From: Heligmosomoides polygyrus polygyrus
Lineage: Eukaryota > Nematoda > Chromadorea > Rhabditida > Heligmosomidae
Reading direction: 5' to 3'
NCBI GenBank assembly: GCA_947396885.1
Contig: OX377202.1
Location: 24,862,001 to 24,926,000, forward strand
DNA: 64,000 nucleotides
Part shown: in pieces, positions 56,541 to 64,000 of the stretch
Layout of the letters: each line of letters opens with the position of its first letter
How positions within the stretch are numbered: the first letter of the stretch is position 1
Position numbers and translations under genes: made by a program
The notes under the pieces: generated by a model
What the model was told of the DNA's origin: nothing
Seen by the model: only the letters and a program-made list of their open reading frames with translations
Databases searched by the model: none

Positions 56541-58035
56541 ACCAGGGAATGCCGTCAGCTTCCCATGGAACTTCGGATTGAGACCTATATCACGTGAAAG
56601 AGCTCGAGACGCTGATCACAGATATGTAGATCAAATTTGCTAAATGGATCTCCTAAGCGAGTTATGGCCGGCGGAAGCCGCGATGTCTTCCATGTGTTAG
56701 GCGCGCTCAATCAGCGTTGGGCGCAGTATTGCGCGGAAATCAGCGGTTCGGCTATCAGTGCCGTCAGCAGCGGCGGCGGCGCAGTGGTAGGGTGTTCGCT
56801 CCAAAGGATTGGGTTCATCGGTTCGGTTCCCGCCGCTGACGGGATTTCTGCATTTTGTGGTCTATCTTCGACGAGGACCTATAATCTCATTTTTAGCACA
56901 TTTTTGAGCGAACGGCTAATGGCGACTTGCATTTACGTCTATTTGAAGACGGAAACGTGTTTCAGGTAAAATGTTTTATTCATGATGTGAAGCAAATCAG
57001 AAATTCAAATCAACACAAAATAAAAAGTGAAAATAAAATCAAAAATCAACAAAACTTAATAAACATAATAAATAAAAAGTAAAGGCACTAGTTAAGGGTT
57101 TCGACTCCACCGACAAGACTTCGGTCGAAAAATTTTTTTTCGCTGAAACTTCGTCTAGGAGAGTTATTTGGGGTGCTGATCACGAATCTGACATACGTTT
57201 TTCACGAATCGGTCGGAGACCACCCATACCTTTAACAAGGGTGGTCCGGGAAGAGTCACCGATTTCGCTGGGCACTAGTTAGAAGTTCCGACTCCACCGA
57301 TACGACTTCGGCCAAACAGTTGTAGCAACGGTATGGGTGGTCTCCGACCGAATCGTGAAAAACAGATGTCAGATTCGTGATCAGCACCCCAAATAACCCC
57401 CCTATACGAAGTTTCAGCGAAAAAATTTTTTTCGACCGAAGTCGTGTCGGTGGAGTCGAAACTCTTAACTAGTGCCTTTACTTTTTATTTATTATGTTTA
57501 TTAATTTTTGTTGACTTTTGATTTTATTTTTACTTTTTATTTTTGATTGTTGTTTGATTGTTTTGATTTGAATTTCTAACTTGCTTCACGTCATGAATAA
57601 AACATTCCACCTGAAACACGTTTCCGTCTTCAAGTAGACGTGAATGCAAGTCGCCATTAGCCGTTCGCTCAAAAATGTGCTAAAAATGAAATTATAGGTC
57701 CTCGTCGAAGATAGATCACAAGATGCAAAAAGCCCGACAGCGTCGGGAGCCGAACCAATGACTGCAATCCTTTGGAGCGAGCACTCTACCACTGCGCCGC
57801 CGCCGCTGCCGACGACGCTGATAGCCGAACCGCTGATTTCCGCGCAATACTGCGCCCAACGCTGGTTGAGCGCGCCTAACACATGGAAGACATCGCGGCT
57901 TCCGCCGGTCATAACTCGCTTAGGAGATCCATTTAGCAAAAACGGTCTACACATATGTGATCAGCGTCTCGAGCTCTTTCAAGTGATATAGGTCTCAATC
58001 CGAAGTTCCATGGGAAGCTGACGGCGTTCCCTGGT
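56541..58035. mobile_element. Foldback element, 0.7-kb arms with tRNA-like domains
   Basis: Inverted arms 56541-57230 and 57330-58035 around a 99-bp spacer. The ends are ACCAGGGAATGCCGTCAGC and its inverse, with TAGTA on both sides as a possible target duplication. Each arm has a tRNA-like domain pointing inward (left about 56770-56850 on plus: A-box-like GGCGCAGTGGTAGGG, B-box-like TCGGTTCGGTTCCC; right the inverse at about 57730-57800). The spacer repeats an arm motif (CACTAGTTAGAAGTTCCGAC versus CACTAGTTAAGGGTTTCGAC at about 57087). Arms are highly similar, so the copy is recent or maintained by gene conversion. The 110- and 122-codon ORFs over the arms are mirror images and not genes. Confidence 0.85.
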
Positions 58036-58514
58036 TAGTAGCATCAGGTAGCCTAAGAAAGTGATGAGCCAGCCATGCCGTGGGAAAGGCTCTACGATAT
58101 CACGCAGAAATTGAATGCAGGGCGCATCCCAAGCAGGAATGGTTTGCGCACTCTTCTTTCCTTATCTTGTGGATATAATGACTTTTGTTAATAATCGAAC
58201 ACTAATGGTGAGCTCCATGGACTTTGGTTGACACCTCTTCCCCAGTGGCATGTATAGACAGAACTCGCTGCGTGCACGACATCAGTATACTCCCGACAGG
58301 AGCGAGGTAATATGACACCGTGAACGAGTTGTGCTACAAAAAAATGGAGGACATGTACTCCTGCAGCGTCGTTAAAAATGATGACGCGTAAGCGAAATGT
58401 GAGAGCTCCAGATAACCGGCACGGAAAATCTACATATATCTGAAAACTGGCTCAAAGGTACCACCTTCCAAATACATGGATGCACAAATTGAGTGAAAAA
58501 TTTTGCCGTTGTCA
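58036..58514. other. No gene; weak SINE tail trace
   Basis: A weak family S tail-like piece (GGCGCATCCCAAGCAGGAAT at about 58118). Nothing else is seen. Confidence 0.35.
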
Positions 58515-58806
58515 TTTAGAATGATAAGGATAAAAGGATAGAGAACGGCGTTACTCAATCCCTTTTGGGATGCGCCACGCATTCTACTTCTACGGGATGT
58601 CGTGGAGGCGATTTGAGTGCGTATTTGGCCATACAATGACTTGCGGTGGTCAGCCGATGAACAAGTCAGTGCTTTATCCTTTCCAGACAAATCTGGTACC
58701 AATTCACCGACCCCGGAGGGATGGAAGGCTTGGTTGGCCTGGGCGGGAAATCCGAACCAGGTGCAGGCGACAGTCGGCGCTTCCTCCGACTGCGCTACAC
58801 ACGCCC
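58515..58806 (-). mobile_element. tRNA-derived SINE (family S), near full length
   Basis: Minus copy: head GGGCGTGTGTAGCGCAGTCG, B-box-like GGTTCGGATTTCCC, typical body and tail GATTGAGTAACGCCGTTCTC, TATCCTTTTATCC. About 15 bases are missing after the B-box region relative to other copies. Confidence 0.8.
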
Positions 58807-58958
58807 TAGAATGATATAAAGTAAAAGAAATCACAACTATCTAAAACAAAGCAAGTTAACCTTATTCCGAAAATTCTCAAAACTTGTAGCCACAGCGTCA
58901 AACACAATTAAAAGTAAAAAAACACTTAATGTTTAAGTGCCCAATTTTTCAAAAACTC
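58807..58958 (+). repeat. Direct repeat, right copy (pairs with 56219-56372)
   Basis: 152 bp next to the SINE head, nearly identical to 56219-56372 (see that entry). Confidence 0.9.
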
Positions 58959-59349
58959 ATATTTCTTCAAGTGATTCTCATTTTAACGGCCTCACTTTGC
59001 CTCTATAATGGGACGGCTATGTATGTACATCAGAATTGTTCAGTCGCCCCTAGATGCTGCTCAGGGCAAAGTTAACCTCTGCATGGTCATTCTACACCCT
59101 TTTTTTATTATCACCTATTTATTCAAATAGCAACCCTTGAACCCCATGTAATCTCTTCCTGTGCAATACCACAGAGCTCCACGAGTAACCGCATGCACTG
59201 GAAGGTTGGATGCAGTTGAGGAGGCACTGGGAGTCGCGCTCATCACAAATCAAGGTTCGCGGTTCGTGCTTGCACAGAACAGCGAATCGTTTTATAGATA
59301 CGTTTATTAGTACGAGACCTGCTGCAATAGGATGTTTTTATGATCACTT
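58959..59349. other. No feature seen
   Basis: No gene or repeat recognised. Confidence 0.4.
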
Positions 59350-59465
59350 GGTTCCCCAAGTCATTGTGTAGGCCGCATTCAAGTTGCCTGCATCGCATCA
59401 CGTAGAAGAGTAATGCGCGGCGCGTCCCAGTATGGGATTTGTTTATACCGATCCTTGTACTCCGA
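59350..59465 (+). mobile_element. SINE family S tail fragment
   Basis: GCATTCAAGTTGCCTGCATC, GTAGAAGAGTAATGCGCGG, CGCGTCCCAGTATGGGATTT follow the 3' domain of family S on plus. The head is absent. Confidence 0.6.
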
Positions 59466-61940
59466 TCAGTATGAAGGAAGAGCGTGTTTTGCTAGGCCAG
59501 GTGCTGTCCCCCTATCGTCGGCAACGACGATGCCTCTACCAGAAGAGGCCTCAGCCGTCCACTGTACGTGGGCGGAACGGGTCACCATGGCTAGAAGATA
59601 GCGGCGTATGCCAGACTTCTCCTATGCGGCTGTGAAGAATAGTCGTATCTCCCTCCCCTGCTCATTATACATAAATGATTAACCACTGAATCATCCTGAA
59701 TTGTTTACAGAAGTAAAATCACGTTTCGCTACCTGTACCGCTCCCGCTATCCCTACATTTGGGTATACCCCCCCCCCTTATTGGCTTGTGTCAGTTTGAC
59801 GCGGAAGGGTGACAGCCGAAAAAGGGTCATTGAGGGGTTGGCCGAGAGTAGGTCTTGGTACACAGATTCTGAAGTTGTTCTGACCTGTAGTAGTTCTTGA
59901 GGGAGTAGCCTTTCAAACCCCTCTTATACTATCCAGGCTCAGAATAAGGCGGCTAAAGACGCCGGTATGCCAGCCGAATAAAACTTTCATAACAATCCTG
60001 GCTCCACAGCTCGAAATTTCCAGCTACCGTCAACGTCATGCCAAGATCTATTTCTTTTCTTTATTTGTCTATTTATTTGTCTATACAAGGCTTGGACGAC
60101 TGTCTGGCATACAAAGTGAACATTGAAGAAAACGACACACATTGAAGAGCGGTTGAAGACTAGGCAGGTAAACAACAAATCGCAAGAAACATCTTACCCC
60201 TCTCTTGGATATTTGACTTTCTGCACAGAGCCTCTCTACATCTTCATACTTGCCCAGCCGGTAGATGATCATGGAGGATCCCAACCTTTTTTATTCTCAT
60301 TTAGCAGAACACTCCATAAGTCGATACGTGGAAGGAACACTTGCACGACCACTTTCAACTACGTTTCATCATCGTCCTTGTGCACGTGCAATTAACTTCG
60401 CAGCTTAGAGATATGGCGTCAATCATCGCGTCATCACAAAAAGCCGTTCTTTCATGTGGTGCTGCTTCAATGAACTGATCTGCTTTACTTCAAGCTGTCT
60501 TCCTGCATACGTTATCTCACCGCATATCTCTAACCATAAGCTGAGCGTTAGAGACGTCGCAGTGAGAAAATAAAGAAGACAGAAGCTTGAGACTACTAGA
60601 AAATAGAGGATTTCATCTCCTCCAATTCTAGTGACCGACTGGAAAATTACTAGAATTGGAAGGATTCCTAGTGTTCCGTGGAACGGTGACTATTTTGAGT
60701 TGTTTTGTGCTAGCAATGGCCCCGACGTGATCTAGAAAAACGACGTTTACACAGCCACTACAGACCTTCCATGAATCCTGGCATGGTTGCTTCTGATGAC
60801 ATAGTCATACTCTTCAGTAGTCATTTAACTCATATTCGTCTATGTACTTGCAGCATACGATAGGTGAGCTCTAATTGTAGGAGTGGAGCTTTCATTTTTG
60901 GTACAAATGCTACTGCAAGCACGAGAACCAACCTACAATGCCAAGATACATGAAAAGTCGGATGCGGACGAGGCGAGCACACTTCGATTTGTTCATCACA
61001 CAATAGATTGGCACAGTAGGAACCAATCTACTGTGCCAGTCTTGGCAATGAACATGAAACGCTGTATATAAATTAAACTGTAAAGCGAAAATATAAAATT
61101 AATGATACTTAAATGTGTAGGTTTACAAAATCAAAGTTTGCTGAGTTGAATTTATTCATTTCGCACATTTAAAAACGTTATAACATCTTTCTCTTCACTG
61201 GCCAGCGGGAAGGTGTTACAACAAAAATGGTTTGTCTGGAAATAGATGGCGTAACGAGTTGCTTTGGAGGAAGTAAAATCTGCAATTTTGTTTTGTGATT
61301 TTCGCTTTATTGAGACAGTTTCGCATCACCAGACGGCTTGGCATCTCCCATTTCTTCTTCTGGCATTGCTTTAGCGAAATACGTCGATGCATTATCGAAA
61401 CCGTATATCGTAATGCCTGACAACCAATATGTTTGAATAGGGGTATAGGCTCATTTAAATCAACTCGACATAATATTACGCTCCTCTGTGCTTTCGTTTC
61501 TTTGGGAAATATTTTTATATTCCTTTGCAGTGAGTGTTCTGAATAATCTGCAGACATTTCTTCCATTCTTATCCAGTTCGTAGTTTTATCCAAGGCAGCT
61601 CAGGTCGCTCACGATTTCGTTTGTGTTCTTTCTTTTAAGCTAACCATTGTTATTTGATCGTCACTATGTTGTCCTTTGCTTGTTTTTTTAAATGCGCACT
61701 TCAGTTACAGCAATAAATAAATAAGTAAATAAATAAGAGAGATTAAGACTCTCCTTAAGTCCTACTTATCCTCATCTATTCAATAGAGCAACTCGTAGGT
61801 AAGAAGTTCTGCGAGATTTCTACCAGGGTTCTCAACGTGCACTCTGCTCGCAAAAATCGAAAACAATTAATCAGTCATATGTCAATAGGCAAAAAGAAAG
61901 CGAAAGGCTCATAAATTGGAGGCTTGAAAAAACAAGTGGC
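59466..61940. other. No supported gene
   Basis: A poly-C run lies at 59768-59776. Two small hairpins: CCAATTCTAGT/ACTAGAATTGG at 60624-60662 and TGGCACAGTAG/CTACTGTGCCA at about 61008-61038. A 125-codon minus ORF at 61216-61593 (basic, K-rich) has no domain or splice support. An (AAATA)n tract lies at 61712-61736. Confidence 0.35.
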
Positions 61941-62344
61941 CGGGTAGTAGACATTGGATCCGACACTGATTCGGATAATTCGAAATTTGCCTTTTTCAAT
62001 ACGTTTAAAAAGAGTATGCGAATAGTAACATTCTTGAGAAGCTCCGGATCTTGGAGCGATTCAGATAAAAGAAGCCTTAACAGAAAAGATTTGTAGATGA
62101 TCCAAATAACTGTTTTACCTTGGGATTTCATATCGGATAAGACATGCTTTTTTTAGTTTTCCTATCAAAATCAGTTATCTGAATTTTCTGAAAATCACCT
62201 GCTGAAAATGACCCCCATCCGAATCGCTCCAGAATCCAAGCTTTTCAGAAATGCCATTATTCCCATACTCCTTTTAAACAGGGTTTGGAAAAATGACGAA
62301 TCCGAATTATCCGAATCGACGTCGGATCCAATGTCTACCGGGTA
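61941..62344. mobile_element. GGATCC-ended element, short copy with 6-bp target duplication
   Basis: Inverted ends GTAGACATTGGATCCGAC (61947-61964) and its exact inverse (62321-62338), flanked by direct CGGGTA (61941-61946 and 62339-62344). The interior is a diverged inverted repeat built from TCGGATAATTCG-like motifs. No coding capacity. Same ends as 48774-51289. Confidence 0.85.
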
Positions 62345-62880
62345 GCGTAATCTCACCGAAAAGCTGTGGGGTCGATATTGTGTGACATGCGCTAGTGTTC
62401 TTCTAAAGGGTGATCCCTAAGTCTTGCAACAAAATTAGGCAACCATATTAGGCAATTTTCTTTAAATTGCACATAACCACGTACTGTTATGCGGTACATC
62501 CTTAGCGCTATAATCCTCGCAGTTATCATGGTCGTAGCTACTCCACCTTGATGGTTGAACATTCGGTACTATGGAAACATGTAGAGCAATTCAGAGCCTT
62601 CTCAAGAGTGAACATCGGATGAATGGGATCTGAGTAACCACTGAAGAACAATATTAGTTTGCTGGCCATACATAATGCAACAGCGAGCAGCAACAAAGGT
62701 AATATTCAGCCGTATTGTTTTGCATCGTGCTGATCTTTTTAATAGAAGAAGAGTTTTAAAAAGGACACGTAGGACATGGATTCAGTAATGAGGTGTAGAG
62801 AATACGAAGGAAAAATGTGTTAGCGTAGAGCGCGTCGCAAGAGATGGGTATCCAGTTACCGTTCCTATGATGAAAGATGA
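62345..62880. other. No gene; possible mariner-type end
   Basis: GGGTGATCCCTAAGTCTTGC at 62408 resembles GGTGCCCCGAAAGTCCTGCA at about 22932 and may be an element end. Nothing else is seen. Confidence 0.3.
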
Positions 62881-63985
62881 AAGAAAGCGTTCGACTCTGT
62901 GGAAATCAACGCCGTTTTGAACGCACTTGTGCACGCTGGTATACCATCGCCCTACATCCGACTTCTCGACGAATGCTTCTCGAACACATCGACTGCCATC
63001 CAGCTGTTCGATGGAAAGCTTAAAATTCCTATCGGGAAAGGAGTACGGCAGGGAGACACGATTTCTCCCAAGCTATTCACAGCGGCACTCCAGGATGCCA
63101 TGAAAGACTTGAACTGGAACGATAAACACTTCCTTGTCGACGGTAAACGGATCAGCAACGTTCACTTCGCTGACGATATTGTTCTCATCTCTACCAGCAC
63201 AGCAGAAGTCGAGAAAATGCTGAACGAGCTCAATGTGGCAGGTATGAAGACTGGATTGGACATGAATATGTCCAAAACACAATTTATGGTCAACCAGTGG
63301 TGTGACACGGGACTCGTAAGGTTAAATGGAGTCGCTCTACAACAGGTCGACTCCTACGTCTATCTGGGAAGAGAGCTGAACATGGATAACGGCCCCGCTC
63401 CTGAAATCGCCCACAGGAGACGCGCAGCTTGGGCAGCCTTCAGTTCGATTCGCGAAGTCACCGATCAGGTCAAGGATCCCGGCCTCAGGCCTCGATATTT
63501 AACGCCTCTATACTGCCTGCAATGTGTTACGCGACGGAAACCTGGCCCGACAACAAGACAATCGCCCGAGCAATGCAAACTACACATCGTGCACTGGAGA
63601 GATGTCTTCTGAGAACAAGCCTTCGTCAGCAATGGCAAGAAGGCCTGCAGAGCTACGGGAGAAGTCGCAATTAGCAGACCCGCTGCAGTACATGAAGAAG
63701 TCCAAATATCGCTGGGCCGGACACCTGCTTCGACGAAAGGACGATAGATGGAGTCTCCGTGTCACAGAATGGTTCCCGAGAGACCATAAGAGACCACTGG
63801 GACGACCGCCAACGCGATGGGCAGACTCATTCTCAAGATCTTTCAGAGAGCGGAGTCTGCCTCACTAGATGCAAGCAGGCAGAGATCGAGCGGTCTGGAA
63901 GAGTTGTGGTCCCCGCTTAGAAGACTTCCAGCCGACAAAAGGATCATCAAAGTATCAAAGTAAGTAAGTGCGATGAAAGATTTCT
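62881..63985 (+). pseudogene. RTE-clade LINE, RT core and C-terminus, frameshifted
   Basis: Begins abruptly with KKAFDSVE (RT motif with the first catalytic Asp) after an in-frame stop. The frame continues with GKGVRQGDTISPKLF, NVHFADDIVLIS (catalytic DD) and DSYVYLGRELNMDNG. It loses frame near 63490 (the correct continuation, FNASILPAMCYATETW, is one frame over) and again near 63650, then gives KSKYRWAGHLLRRKDDRW, GRPPTRWADSFSRSF and a stop at 63869. The 3' end ATCAAAGTATCAAAGTAAGT matches the copy at 15060-15090. 5'-truncated; at least two frameshifts make it inactive. RTE placement comes from FDSVE, GVRQGDTISP and the C-terminal GRPPTRW motif. Confidence 0.9.
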
Positions 63986-64000
63986 CAAGGCTGAGTCGTC

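Noticed and set aside
56770..56850. Possible genuine tRNA gene in the foldback arm
   Set aside because: A and B boxes are good, but the T stem does not pair and the acceptor pairing competes with it. The mirrored copy in the other arm shows it is part of a repeat.
57586..57954. 122-codon ORF paired with 56637-56969 as duplicated genes
   Set aside because: Both are the same frame over the two inverted arms of the foldback and include the tRNA-like domain.
1..64000. Spliced leader RNA, 5S rRNA, CRISPR array or bacterial-type operon
   Set aside because: I looked for the spliced leader core, 5S-like sequence and regular short spaced repeats and saw none. The only regular repeats are the 42- and 45-bp tandem units and simple tracts.

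Overview
The window looks like nuclear DNA from a clade V, strongylid (hookworm-like) nematode. The evidence is indirect: host exons are short and separated by 55-67 bp introns; one gene belongs to the divergent protein tyrosine phosphatase (PTP) family that is expanded in nematodes; and RTE-, CR1-, mariner/Tc1- and piggyBac-type elements sit beside a tRNA-derived SINE. No long intact host gene, rRNA, convincing functional tRNA, operon or CRISPR is present. Most of the 64 kb is repeats, and most long ORFs are chance or repeat ORFs.

Layout. 0.9-2.6 kb: a TA-flanked foldback element. 5-14 kb: SINE copies, a TTAA-flanked MITE, a mariner remnant and a solo foldback arm. 14.7-15.1 kb: an RTE 3' end. 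15.9-19.5 kb (minus): six exons of a PTP-domain gene with non-canonical catalytic loops and no recognisable last exon. 22.5-24.2 kb: a second foldback with a mariner fragment at its left edge. 24.7-31.3 kb (minus): a cluster of small host genes, comprising two paralogous one-pass membrane microproteins, a two-exon 3' gene end and an orphan terminal exon. 32-39 kb: SINEs, MITEs and a long hairpin. 40.2-41.4 kb: a Tc1/mariner copy with near-perfect 30-bp ends and a dead transposase. 44.6-46.0 kb: a mariner with a MITE nested in it. 48.3-54.5 kb: a nested block in which a foldback was hit by a GGATCC-ended element with 6-bp target duplications (itself carrying another foldback) and by a 5'-truncated CR1-like LINE. 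55.9-59 kb: a third foldback between directly repeated SINE-plus-flank segments. 61.9-62.3 kb: a short GGATCC-ended element. 62.9-64 kb: another RTE 3' end.

The main candidate for something undescribed is that three foldback types (22.5-24.2, 48.3-54.5/49.1-50.6 and 56.5-58.0 kb) carry a tRNA-like domain with pol III A/B-box-like motifs in their inverted arms, always pointing inward. The SINE family also shares one 3' tail among copies with different tRNA-like heads. These look like composite elements combining foldback mobility with tRNA-derived internal promoters. Transcription is inferred, not shown.

All exon structures were read by eye from splice sites, reading phase and family resemblance; none is supported by transcripts.
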